Source of the DNA: Phlebotomus papatasi
Lineage: Eukaryota; Arthropoda; Insecta; Diptera; Psychodidae
NCBI RefSeq assembly: GCF_024763615.1
Contig: NC_077222.1
Span: forward strand, 74,710,001-74,774,000
Direction: 5' to 3'
DNA: 64,000 bases
Numbering within the stretch: the first letter of the stretch is position 1; every line of letters starts with the position of its first letter. The position numbers and the translations under genes are program-made. The notes under the pieces are model-generated. The model did no database searches. It saw only the letters and a program-made list of their open reading frames with translations, and was not told the origin of the DNA. Positions 48,952 through 59,456 of this stretch are shown here, piece by piece.

Positions 48952-49937
48952 TTAACCTTTTGAGGACAAAAACTTTCAAAAGAGAAAAGTTGTATGAAAT
49001 CAAATTTTCTTACAACCAATAAGCGTTATGGTTATATTGGTTATATCTAAATTTCATTCACTCTCACTAGAATGTTTAAATTATATTTACAAAACAACAA
49101 TTATTGTGCGATAGGTATAATTTGCTAGTCACACATATTTTGGTGTACTATAAATAAGATAGTAATTTCACGACTTCCAATCATAATGCTTGTAATATTA
49201 CACAGGTTTTCCAATATACATTTTTTACTGTGTAGGAGCCCTGGAAAACTACGAGGCATAATATTTCCCAATCGTCCATAAAATAACAAAAGCACATAAT
49301 TTTCCATATAGCTATATTACTCTTTTGAATTTTTATCTTTATATTTTGTGGTAAAATGTGATAACCCATTATCAAATTTATTCCAATAAACGCTTTCAAT
49401 TTGTCTTTTTCCATGAGAAAGAGAATACCTTTCTGTCTGGTGTATATGTGCGTCTGTTCCAGGATTAGTGCAAACAGCTCTGCGAAATAAATGGCTTGAA
49501 GAAAAATGTTGTAAGGCGTTAAATCTGTATTGTGAAATTTGGCTTTTACATCTCCGAAAGAATACGTAGTTTCCTTGTAATGAATCGGAGTAAAATTTTA
49601 CGAACATTTCATGCAACGTTCCATCTTTTTTTCTTTCTTCAGTGCATTGGCTAAAACTTCATCGCGAATCCTTAGTGTCTTTTTAGGAAACCCTGAAATC
49701 ATTTCAATGGCACTGAATTCCGCATTCTTTCATTTTCTCTTGATGTCCTTGCAAAATTTATACGTAGATTAATATTGCTATGGAATCGGAAGTTATTCCT
49801 TGCTTTTGATTTTAGGTTTTTCCTGATGTATAACTAATGGTTGTGAATTTGCAAAAAAAAAATCATAGATTCCCACAATCTTATGAGCATTATTTTCTCT
49901 GTGGGTCACCGGTGGCCATTCGTCCTCAAACGATTAA
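48952..49937 (-). mobile_element. decayed piggyBac-type transposon between the Ig7 exons
   Basis: TTAA lies at both ends (48952-48955 and 49934-49937), and the termini TTAACCTTTTGAGGACAAA and, inverted, TTAATCGTTTGAGGACGAA match. The interior on the minus strand encodes a transposase fragment (separate entry). The right terminus plus its subterminal GTCACC and CACAGAGAAAATAAT are shared with the solo end at 31171. At 986 bases it is well under the roughly 2.4 kb of complete piggyBac elements, so it is internally deleted. Confidence 0.7.
49181..49540 (-). pseudogene. piggyBac transposase fragment (DDE_Tnp_1_7-like)
   Basis: On the minus strand, one frame gives FAELFALILEQTHIYTRQKG and then, from the ATG at about 49414, MEKDKLKAFIGINLIMGYHI. 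The pattern E-Q-T-x-x-Y, a short spacer, then K-A-F-I-G-(x)-L-I-M-G-Y-x-x-L-P is the hallmark of the N-terminal part of piggyBac transposases. After L-P-Q the similarity decays: the expected aspartates of the catalytic core and the cysteine-rich C-terminus are not visible, and the frame ends at 49181. It is a dead fragment. This identification is from motif recognition only. Confidence 0.7.
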
Positions 49938-50721
49938 GCTATACGTAGATAGGATCTTGTTCCAAACAGACTTTACATAGCTGATCTGCAGAAAAAAAAG
50001 TCATTATAAATGTACCCATATTAGAAGGTATCCTAAAGGTGTGCCCCTGACAGTGAAAGCGCGATGGAGAGACTCATTGACCAGAAACTCAAGCACAATT
50101 GCATGCCCACGTTGCATGAATGATGGTGACGGTGGTTATTAATTTTCAATGATGATGATTATGTCACTGATTCTGCCTTCTACAGCCAGAATCACAAGCA
50201 AAATACGTCATCATCGTTAAGTGCATCCTCGAGCTCCTATTCACAGCAGTTTTTTTTTCAAATCTCCCCACATTTGTGCACCCTCTCCCCATAGTTGCTT
50301 CTGTCATTGCTGTAGCCCACTGACTGTACATACAAATGAGTACCGCTTTGTGCTTCTTTAGCATTATTTTCCGCTGTACCCTCGATTTTTTCTTTCATCC
50401 TGCCATCTCGACTTGCTTAAATCTCCCTCTGTGTTGGCTGAAAGTTTCGATATTAATGCTTTACATTATGTAGGAAAGTATTTAGAAGTTATTTTCGAGC
50501 ATGAGAGAAAAGCACACACAACTGTGCCAAAGATAGAAAGGCACACACATAAAAGTAAAAGAAAACAAGAAGATAAAACCATTTAGAGTACTTACAGTTA
50601 AAGTAAGAGTTTATATCCTCTAAAAAGTGACTTTAGAAGCACTTGTATAAAGAAAAAAAAAAACAACAAAAATGGACAATTAAATATTTTGTGAGGCATA
50701 TGATTAAATATGTGATTTCAG

Positions 50722-51030
50722 TACCGCCCCGGATCTCTCCGTTTAGCTTTGAGAATGACATTATGGAGGGCATGAGGACACAATTGATGTGCTCCAGTAG
50801 TCAAGGCGATCAACCACTCAACATAACGTGGTCCAAGGATGACCGTCCCATCAAGACTGGGCTAGATGACAGAGGCACAGACGAAAAATCAATCGATATT
50901 AATGAGTACTCTCCCTTTTCGAGCATCCTGACCATACACAATGTGACATCGAGTCACAACGGAAACTACACATGCGAAATAACTAATCGAGCTGCCACAG
51001 TCTCCTACACAGCAATGTTATCAGTATCCG
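50722..51030 (+). CDS. Dscam2: Dscam2-like, exon 10B-type: Ig7, downstream alternative
   Basis: This is the second version of Ig7: VPPRISPFSFENDIMEG, first cysteine in TQLMCSSSQGDQP, tryptophan in ITWSKDDRPI, and second cysteine in NYTCEITNRAAT. It is 24 bases (8 codons) longer than the upstream alternative, the extra length falling in the middle strands (GLDDRGTDEKSIDINE). It has three N-glycosylation sequons (N-I-T, N-V-T, N-Y-T), where the other version has none. Acceptor is TGATTTCAG at 50721, donor G|GTAAAT at 51031, phase 1 at both ends. Using both exons together would stay in frame, so exclusion must be enforced by splicing rather than by a frame check. Confidence 0.93.
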
Positions 51031-54000
51031 GTAAATGATAGGTGTCAATGTTGTACTGTGCACAAAAGAAAGCTCACAAGCAAAAAGAATATAACCGAGT
51101 GACTCTACGGCAAAATTAATCAATCAAAATTTACTACGTTTTTTTCGCTCTTTTATCCGTTTTTTTTTTTACTTTACTCACTGTATCCGTGCAAAATTGT
51201 GAAAATATCATCCTGAGGATCAAAAGCACTATGAGCACTTTTCACTTGTGTCTCTGGATTGAAAGCACTCATCACTCAAAAGAATAGCAAGCACATATAT
51301 TTTCGTAACCACCATTCCTTTATGTTTTGCAAAATTAATAAATGCGTCATTATAGTGAGCACATCGAACGACTTGGTACAGGAAGAAAAAAATATATATG
51401 GAGCACTCTCCAAAGAGATGTTATTCTTTGTGATTTTATGTGGTAGAAAAGCTAAAAAGCACATTTATGCGATATTGTTCTTGATCTTTCACATGGAGGA
51501 ATAAAGAAGTAGTCCGGAAGAATCTTCTTATCAACAGGAAAATTTAATTAACATGGATATTACTGAAACTATTTTCAGTTTTTATAGCATAAATTCAATA
51601 AAGAGGTCGAAACAGAAAGATTATAGCACTGCAATTGACATGCTAATGGGGCATTTAAGTTGGAAGACTATCATAGTGATTCAGTAGATGGGACTTAGAC
51701 TAACATTTTAATAGAGCTGTTACTTATTTCTATTGAAGGGAATTACTCAAAAAAAAATACTGATTTAAATTCCATTATTTGAGACGCCTAGAGCGCACGG
51801 ATCCAACTATATATGCAATGCATATACGTTAGGATGACCTGTATTGTATATATAATGCAGGATCCTGTGCAATGCATAGCCCTATTAATATAGCCCACTT
51901 TTGCTCTGAGCGACTCATTTATAAGTCGCACCAGATAAATGTTCCATTAGTAGTTTTTCATTTCTTTTTTTTATTTTAAAAATAAAAAAATAAAGACTTG
52001 ACTGAATTTGGATCTCAACAAAACAATAAAATTACATTTGAAATTTTGGAACAAAACTTCCATTTTCTATAATATCGTCTGTATAGGATTTTTATCACCC
52101 AAAAATTGCTGTTTGACGATTACACAAAATAGGGGAGACTGGTGCAAAATTTGTCAAAATGACAATTTCAATATTCACTATTTTCTAAAATAAAAGGGAC
52201 TGAGGCTTGAAATTTTTTTTATAGATAGCCTTCATGAACCTTCTTAAACGTACAAAGTTTCAAGGGATTCGAGGAAGGATTATGTAAAATAAAAACTAAT
52301 GAAATTTTGAGCCCTATTTTTGGAATATTTGGATTAAAGAAAATATCAATAATGATTAGCTCAATTTAATCACATTTCTCGTTAAGATAGAGAAAAATTA
52401 TCTTCGACAAAGTTTTAGAGGAATAATTTCCTATAAAAATATGTGTATTTGTTATTTTTAACGTTTGCGAGAGTAAAACGTAACAAATTATCCGAAAACT
52501 GACAAAATTTGCCCCAGCAATTTTGAGAATCTCCACAAAATCGACTTTTAGAAAATGATTCGAAAATCACATTTCTTCGAGATTAGAGGAAAATAGACTT
52601 TTGCAATGTTTTTAGAGCAGTAAATTTCCTATAAGAATATGCTCATTTTAAAACGTTTAAGTTTTCTCAGAGCTCGTGAAAGAATTAAATATGCGTTTTG
52701 ACAAGTTTTGCCCCAGTCTTCCCTATGTTCTAAATATACATCTTTAGACTAAAGGACTACATGGGTCAAAAAGATTCAAAAGCAGCATATTTTCTCTATT
52801 TTTTTCGACCTAATAAAAAAACTCAAAATGCTACGCACATAAAAATACAATATTCAAACTATATTTTCTGACATTTTCATTTAAAAATCTTAAAAATTCA
52901 GCCGCTTGGATCTGATTTCCGGACACCTTTTTTAAAAAAAACTTAACTTTGCAGTAGGCAAGATTATTCAAAAAAAAATCATTTGAAATCAAAAAACTAA
53001 ATATTTCCTGTTAGCAGATGGTTTAAAATTTGGATTTTTGGAAGATGTTTACGAAAAATTACCATGTCCGACGTACTTTACACTACGTAAAGTACACTGA
53101 ATTTCAAAAATTTCAGAAAATACAGTTTAGTAGATGTTGTACTTTTATGTTCTTAGGAACTTGAATTAAATAAACTGTTTTTTAGTCTGCTTGACCCAAG
53201 TAACCTCTTAAAGAAACATAAACAGATAAACTAATTAATTTTAATTTTTTTATTGAAAGCCCTGATTTAATCACAGATAATATATCAATAAACTTAAGCG
53301 TTAAATTACTTTTTTTTTTATTTCAATATACCAAAAATTATGAAAGTTTCCTTGATTTTGATCATGGTATCGGCCTACTAACTGTTTAGAAAAAAAAATG
53401 CCAGTCATAACAATCTGAATTTTTTTCTTTATGCTTTCCGCATACCATTTAGTTCGGAAAAATTTAATGAAAATTCCATGAAGCAAAGGCAAAATATTGC
53501 ATTTTTAAGTTCGAGTATAAAATGTGGAATAAATCATTTTTTTTTGTATTCTTGGTAACTCTACTATTTTTAAAATAATCTTTTTAAACTCTTTTCAATT
53601 CAATTTGAACACTATCGAGTTTAGTTCAAGAATAGATCTTTTTTTTATTTCAATTTTTCCCACAATAGTGCTATAAAATTAGTGTTTATTGTATAAATAC
53701 ATTCACTTTTAATGAAAAAATATTAAAAATGGTCTTGTAAGCCTTGTAACTGACTGACCAATCAAGCTATAATGTGATTTTCTGCCAATGTATTTCAAGA
53801 GTTTACAACATGTCGCGAATAACTCTTGTCCATTTATTGTAAGCATTTTCTGTACTTGCAACCCTACTACAGGGCAGTTAAAGAGCAACATCAAATATAG
53901 ACCACATGAAACCACAAGGAAATGTCGCAATAAAAACTTAATTAAAATCTAAGTAATTAAATAGTACTCTGCGTACACATAATATAAAATCGCACTAGAA

Positions 54001-54800
54001 TTTTTGCACTGCACGCTTTCTAGGGAAACATACAATTAAATAGTGACTTTCTCTTATATATCACACAAAATATTTTAATATATGCACATTCTCTTACATT
54101 ATTATGATGCATTCACTCAACAAAATGTTGCTTCTCATCTCACTTAAATTCTCTAAGTCCCATTTTGTGTGATAAATAACAATAAGATCTGCAGACTATT
54201 ATTATTGTGGTTACGCGCCACATATTCAACTTCACCATCCCCTATGAACAGAATGATGATTGTTTGAGGCTTGAGGGTTGGAGTTGTTGCTGGAGTAAGT
54301 GTGAAAGTGAGAGGATGTGGGAACAAATGAGGATTAAAGTGAAATCCCCGAGGTACAAATGCGCATCATTAAATAAATGTTGAAGGTGACCAGTGTACAT
54401 GAACAACAAAGTATTTCACGCCCATTATTCTTTGATTAATTCCCATAGAGATAAATCGCATGAGTTTTGTAAATCAATATAGAGGTGTGCCTACGTGCCT
54501 AATTAATTAATTCCACCCATAGTCCTAAAGATTGTTATTTCCAGAATATTTCAAAATGAATTTTACCCCTAAATATACTTTGTTCAATCTCCGTAAAAGA
54601 TTTTAATCCTCTAACTGAGATGAAAACGTGCATGTGAATGCATTTAATTATTGTAGCATTTTCCTGTTTCATTTATTATTTAAGAAAACGTTGATTTTTG
54701 AATGGCTTTAAGTGTGCATGTTTACATGTGAATTATATCTAGCTGCATGTTAAGATTATAAAGTGAAAATGAAATATTTATATCGCAATTTCTCATGCAG
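51031..54800 (+). other. intron between Ig7 and Ig8 (3.8 kb)
   Basis: It contains copy 2 of the GGGGAGACTGGGGCA MITE (52132-52723). A short perfect palindrome, GTACTTTAC-ACTAC-GTAAAGTAC, is at 53073-53095. Otherwise AT-rich sequence without recognisable exons. Confidence 0.8.
52132..52723. mobile_element. MITE, GGGGAGACTGGGGCA family, copy 2
   Basis: GGGGAGACTGGTGCAAAATTTG at the left and, inverted, the right end CAAGTTTTGCCCCAGTCTTCCC are bordered by TA (52130-52131 and 52724-52725). The interior aligns by eye with copy 3 at 58088 (shared AAAATAAAAG, ATAGATAGCCTTCATGAACC-like block, AGATAGAGAAAA). The length is 592 bases. Confidence 0.75.
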
Positions 54801-55687
54801 TACCACCACGATGGATTGTGGAGCCACAGGACCAGAGTGTCATCCTTGGCAATTTGGTCATGATAGATTGCAAAGCCGATGGTTTTCCCAAACCGACAGT
54901 CAGCTGGAAGCAAGCTATGGGGGATCAAACAGGAGAGTACAGGGAACTAACATTTGCTACGTCATTTGGCATTGAAAGTCACGCCAATGGTTCTCTAATT
55001 ATACCTAAAGTGTCGAAAGACCACGAGGGGCACTTTCTCTGTCAGGCAACAAATGGTATTGGAGCAGGTTTGAGTAAATTAATACGACTGGATGTTCATG
55101 TTGGACCCCAAGTAACAGTTCGCAATAAGCAAGTATCTGTTAGACGAGGTGAAAAGGTAACAATTTTTTGTGAAGCTGACGGAGACCAACCACTTGATAT
55201 CTCTTGGCGGTCTAAAGGTCATAGAATTGATCCAAGCTATGATGTCCGATATCATATTAAAAGTTCCCCTGTCAATCGAGGTGTAACTTCTGAACTAACA
55301 ATAGTTCAGACTACTTTATCAGACCGAGGCCAGTATTCGTGTTTTGCCAGCAATGCTTACGGACAACATCATTCGATAATACAACTTCAGGTTCAAGAAC
55401 CTCCAAATTTTCCAAAAAATCTCCAAATAAACGAACTTGCCAGTCGAACTCTTATTCTGGCATGGACACCGGGTGATCAGGATTCTCTTGAGTCTCAACC
55501 CGTGTCAAACTTTGTTGTGCAGTACAAAGAGGCTCAAGATGTTTGGCATAATGGTAACCCACAAAAAGTTGTGCCAGGTGATAAAACAGTTGCCCTCATT
55601 GGCTCCCTAAAGCCTGCCACAAACTACCACTTTCGTGTTTATGCCGAGAATCACTTGGGGACTAGTGCAGCAAGTGACATTTTGACT
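54801..55687 (+). CDS. Dscam2: Dscam2-like, exon J: Ig8, Ig9 and FN3-1
   Basis: This long exon encodes three domains. Ig8 starts VPPRWIVEPQDQSVILGN, with cysteines in MIDCKADGFP and FLCQATNG. Ig9 starts GPQVTVRNKQVSVRRGE, with cysteines in TIFCEADGDQP and YSCFASNAYGQ. The first fibronectin III domain starts EPPNFPKNLQINE and has the typical LAWTPGDQD and NYHFRVYAENHLG strands. The exon begins in phase 1 (CATGCAG at 54800) and ends in phase 0 at ACT|GTAAGA, inside the end of FN3-1. An 80-base intron follows; reading through it gives a false 331-codon frame. It covers about residues 691-986. Confidence 0.95.
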
Positions 55688-55767
55688 GTAAGATGCAGAA
55701 AAGTTAGCACTCTCACAAATGCCTGGAGACTAAACTTTTCCAACTTTTCACATTCCACCCACTCTAG

Positions 55768-56101
55768 GTTCAAACAGACGGGGAAGCACCAGACGGACCA
55801 CCCGTTCAAGTGACTGTTGAACCTCTAGGGCGTCAACAACTAATAGTCACATGGCGACCTCCTGAACATGATGCCTGGAATGGTGAATTGCTGGGCTATA
55901 CAATTGGCTACAGACGCACAGACAGTCCAGATAAAGCGTACAACTATACCAAAGTTGGCATTCCCGGTGGTGAAATGATTAACGATTTTCGATTGACTGG
56001 CCTGGAGAAATACACCCAGTACAGCATAACAGTTCAGGCGTTCAATTCAAAGGGCGATGGACCCGCCAGCGAAGCAATTGTTGGCCGAACAATTGAAGAT
56101 G
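55768..56101 (+). CDS. Dscam2: Dscam2-like, exon K: FN3-2
   Basis: Starting in phase 0 after CACTCTAG, the exon reads VQTDGEAPDGPPVQVTVEP, then the FN3 tryptophan in LIVTWRPPEHDAWNG, the YTIGYRR strand, and YSITVQAFNSKGDGPAS, ending in VGRTIE. The D-G-x-P-x-G-P-P-x-x-V joint between FN3 domains is typical of the family. Donor G|GTAATT at 56102 is phase 1. Confidence 0.95.
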
Positions 56102-56297
56102 GTAATTTAACTTTACATGACCATATTTCCCATTTTGCCAATATCTTTCATCGCGCCAGAGTCATTAAATGATATATCGCTGAAAGTTTGGCATAGCGTG
56201 TGATTATAGCAATATTGTGATGAAATATCACGATTCTCCATTGCTGTCTACTAGCAGTATTTATAACATAACTTTATCATTTAATGTTTGAAAATAG

Positions 56298-56429
56298 TTC
56301 CCAGTGCCCCACCACAAGCTGTTCAGTGTGTCGCATTAACCGCCCAAAGTTTGCAAGTTTCATGGCAACCACCTCCAAAAGACCGAATGCATGGCATTAT
56401 CCGTGGATATAAAGTTTTCTACGAGAACG
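56298..56429 (+). CDS. Dscam2: Dscam2-like, exon L: first part of FN3-3
   Basis: The exon encodes VPSAPPQAVQCVALTAQSLQ, the tryptophan in VSWQPPPKDRMHG, and IIRGYKVFYEN. It runs phase 1 to phase 1, with AAAATAG at 56297 and G|GTAAAG at 56430. No standalone reading frame marks it, so it is easily missed; its place is fixed by phase and by the otherwise incomplete FN3-3. A 72-base intron follows. Confidence 0.93.
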
Positions 56430-56501
56430 GTAAAGCTCCATTTTGATTTCATTCAATTCAATGGGGATGCAATTTAGATAATGGCATCTTTAATTTTCCA
56501 G

Positions 56502-57806
56502 ATAATACCAGAGAGACAAAAATCACATCTGCCCTGAACACCGTCCTCCATGGACTCTTGCCATATACCAACTACAGCGTCCAAGTGTTAGCATTTACGC
56601 GCACAGGTGAAGGAGTTGTCTCCACAATGGCCATGTGCACAACACATCAAGGCTCACCGGATGCTCCTGAATTAATAAAAGCTGTGGTTAAGAGTGAAAG
56701 TTCAGTAATTATAAGTTGGCTTCCACCGAGACGATCCAATGGAATTATTACAAAGTACACCATATACATTAGAATTTTGGACAAGGGGCAGGAAATTCGC
56801 ATTCTCAAAGATACCCTCACCTCCCAATTTCACTACTATGAAGCAAAAAATCTGAATAATCGCGAAACCTACGAGGCCTGGGTTACTGCTAGTACTCCCA
56901 TTGGCGAAGGTCCAAGTACGTCTGTAGTGAAATTGACACCCAGCTCAGCAGCTCCAGCTGCCATCATATCCTTTGGACAGACACTGAGTGTAGCTTGGAA
57001 ACTAGATGTTAAATTGACATGTCTTTATGTGGGAAATCCAATTCCAACAGCCGAATGGCGTGCCGGTGGTCAAAGATTGCAAAAGGGACAACGCTTCGAA
57101 GTGAATAGTGAAAATTCTCTCATACTTCGTAGTGTGCAACGTACACATGAGGGAAATTACACGTGTCATGTGAGAAATAATCTCGGTTCAGATCACATTG
57201 TCTTCCAGCTGTTGGTTCTTGTGCCACCAGCTCCTCCCCAGCTCACCGCAACAGCCAGCACCACCACATCTGTATCCCTTCAATGGCACTTGGGTGACAA
57301 TGGTGGTGCTCCCATCCGAGGCTTCCTGCTCAGCTTTCGTCAGGAGTTTGGTGACTGGGAAGAAATACCCTTAGATCGTCGCTCAGACTCATATATGGTG
57401 GAGAATCTTCAATGTGGCACCGGCTATCAATTCACCTTGGTGGCATTCAACAAGATAGGAAGTGGAAATCCAAGTGAAATTGGCTCAACACGCACTAAAG
57501 GAAATAAACCCATTTCACCGCGGAAACAGCATCTCATTCGTGCCAATGCTACATCAATTATTCTAGAGCTGAGCTCATGGCAGGACGGTGGATGTCCCAT
57601 CAGTCACTTTGCCGTAGAATATAGACGGCGTGGTCACCATCATTCGCGTGAGTGGATTCTCGCTTCCAGCAACGTATCGCCACAGGTTCGCTACACCATT
57701 GGCGATCTCGAGCCCACCCTCAGCTACGATTTACGTGTTACAGCACACAACAATGCCGGTACCACTGTTGCTGAGTACTCCTTCGAGACACTCAGCACGA
57801 CAGGAA
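56502..57806 (+). CDS. Dscam2: Dscam2-like, exon M: FN3-3 end, FN3-4, Ig10, FN3-5, FN3-6
   Basis: This is the largest exon (1,305 bases). It finishes FN3-3 (YSVQVLAFTRTGEG), then encodes FN3-4 (from SPDAPELIKAVVKSE; WLPPRRSNGIITKY), Ig10 (cysteines in KLTCLYVGNPIP and YTCHVRNNLGS), FN3-5 (from VPPAPPQLTATAS; LQWHLGDNGGAP) and FN3-6 (from NKPISPRKQHLIR; ending EYSFETLSTTG). The Ig inserted between FN3-4 and FN3-5 is diagnostic of the Dscam family. It enters in phase 1 (TTTCCAG at 56501) and leaves in phase 1 at A|GTAAGT. Codons after 57806 in the same frame are intronic. Confidence 0.96.
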
Positions 57807-58087
57807 GTAAGTTATTGAAGTACTCACTTCTTCTACCTTCTACCCAATAAATTACAAATTGCTGTGATTCTTATTAAAGAACATGTCAAATATTCATTAT
57901 TGAAAATTTTAGTGAAAATCAAGCTAATAGAAGTTACATATGGTATGCTCATTGAATTTTTTTATCCTTCTTTAAAAGAAAACAAATCACACACAGTTAT
58001 TTACCCGTGTTTAATTTTAAGCATGTTTAGAAAAAGAATACTTTGTGAATCAAAAAGGGGGTTTCACGAAGCATAAAAAAAACAGTA

Positions 58088-58992
58088 GGGGAGACTGGGG
58101 CAAAAAGTCACAAATTGAAAATTTGAAAATTCAATATCTTCCAAAATAAAAGAGATAGCGGCTTAAATTTTTTTTCATAGATGGCCTCCATAGACCTTCT
58201 TCAAAGTCGTAAGTTTCTTAGAATTCGAACAAGGAATTCAGAAAATAAAAAAAAATATTGAAATTTTTCGCCCTATTTTTGAAATGTTTTCCTTACAACT
58301 GATATCAATTTTGACCTACATATTTTCCAAAATTGTTGCACTGGCAAATATTTCGTAAATGATTTGGATTCTTTGAATACGAAGCCACTATCTATTTTAG
58401 AATTTTACAAAAATTCTTTTCTCCAGAAATCCTTTTATTAAAAATAACCACTTGGGGTAAAAAGTAACAAAAGGTATGGAGCAAAAAGTAACAAAGACTC
58501 AAGCAATTTCTGGTGTCTCACGGCGAGAAGAAAGGTCATTTTTGGGTCTCCCCGCTTTTTGTTTGCATTGGTCAAACGATTTGCAGTCTCTTGTGTGTTT
58601 TTTCTAAAATAGCTTGAAAAGCGTTTTTCTCGTTCAGATAGAGAAAACTGTGTTTTAAAAAGGTGTAGAGGAATAAATTTCCTATGAAAATGTGTCACCT
58701 AGCTATTTCTTTTTAATTTACGAAAGCCCGTAATAAAGCAAATAAAAATGTGATAATATCCCATACCTTGTACTAATTTGTCCCAGCATTTTTGAGAATG
58801 ATCACAAAATTACCTTTTAGAAAACGGCTCAATAAATGTAAGTTCTTACAAAATAGAGAAAAATGACTTTCACAAAGTTGTAGAACAGTAAATTTCCTAT
58901 AAAACTGCACTAATCAAAAATTTCTGGGGTGCTAGGGTAGCTTGTAAAAAAAATAAAATATCCGTTTTGTGACTTTTTGCCCCAGTCTCCCC
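58088..58992. mobile_element. MITE, GGGGAGACTGGGGCA family, copy 3
   Basis: GGGGAGACTGGGGCAAAAAG at the left is exactly mirrored by CTTTTTGCCCCAGTCTCCCC at the right, bordered by TA (58086-58087 and 58993-58994). It is the best-preserved copy of the family in the window (905 bases). It contains an internal GGGGTAAAAAGTAACAAAAGG block that repeats the subterminal motif and is absent from copy 2. Confidence 0.8.
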
Positions 58993-59219
58993 TATATTTT
59001 CTCCAAATTTTTTTTTCAACATAATAAAAAATACTTAATTCAAGTTCTTAGGCATATAAAATTACATCACTCAAACTATATTTTCTAAAATTTTTATTTA
59101 ATAATTTTAAGAATTCATCAATTGGAACCAGATTTTCGGGGACCTTTATAAAAAGAAAATTACTTTGCACTGGATATGATCACTCAGAATAGATTCATCT
59201 AAAGTCTAAAAACAAAATA

Positions 59220-59456
59220 AGGTAAAGTACCCTTTATTCGACCGGTTCCTCTATTCGACCGGTAGATTTATTTATTCAATTTAATTATATTTGCTATAAT
59301 ATTTTGTGTATGATGTAACATTAATAGGTCAATTATTCTTTAAATAATACGAATCAGTGACAAATTCATAGAAATTGATGAAATTCACCATCAAATATTC
59401 AAAAATTGACCCACCGGTCGAATAGAGGAACCCAGTCGAGTAAGGGTACTTTACCT
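59220..59456. mobile_element. palindromic TA-flanked MITE with CGACCGGT arms
   Basis: AGGTAAAGTACCC at the left and GGGTACTTTACCT at the right are exact inverted ends, with TA on both sides (59218-59219, 59457-59458). Further in, GGTTCCTCTATTCGACCGGT is mirrored by ACCGGTCGAATAGAGGAACC. The 237-base element is a near-perfect hairpin, which again suggests recent insertion. Confidence 0.85.

Larger units (their letters stand above)
48345..50721 (+). other. intron between the two Ig7 alternatives (2.4 kb)
   Basis: Nearly half of it is a decayed piggyBac-type transposon (48952-49937). The remainder is AT-rich, with a purine-rich stretch just before the second exon (50490-50680). The minus-strand frame at 50164-50364 is not recognisable. 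No third Ig7-like exon is seen. Confidence 0.8.

Noticed and set aside
53073..53095. Palindrome GTACTTTAC-ACTAC-GTAAAGTAC as a regulatory site or MITE
   Set aside because: A 9-bp stem in AT-rich DNA is expected by chance, and no target duplication or longer arms surround it.
54818..55813. Treating the 331-codon frame as one exon to 55813
   Set aside because: The last 42 codons (after ACT at 55687) do not fit FN3 and are an 80-base intron read through by chance; GTAAGA and CTCTAG splice sites restore the domain.
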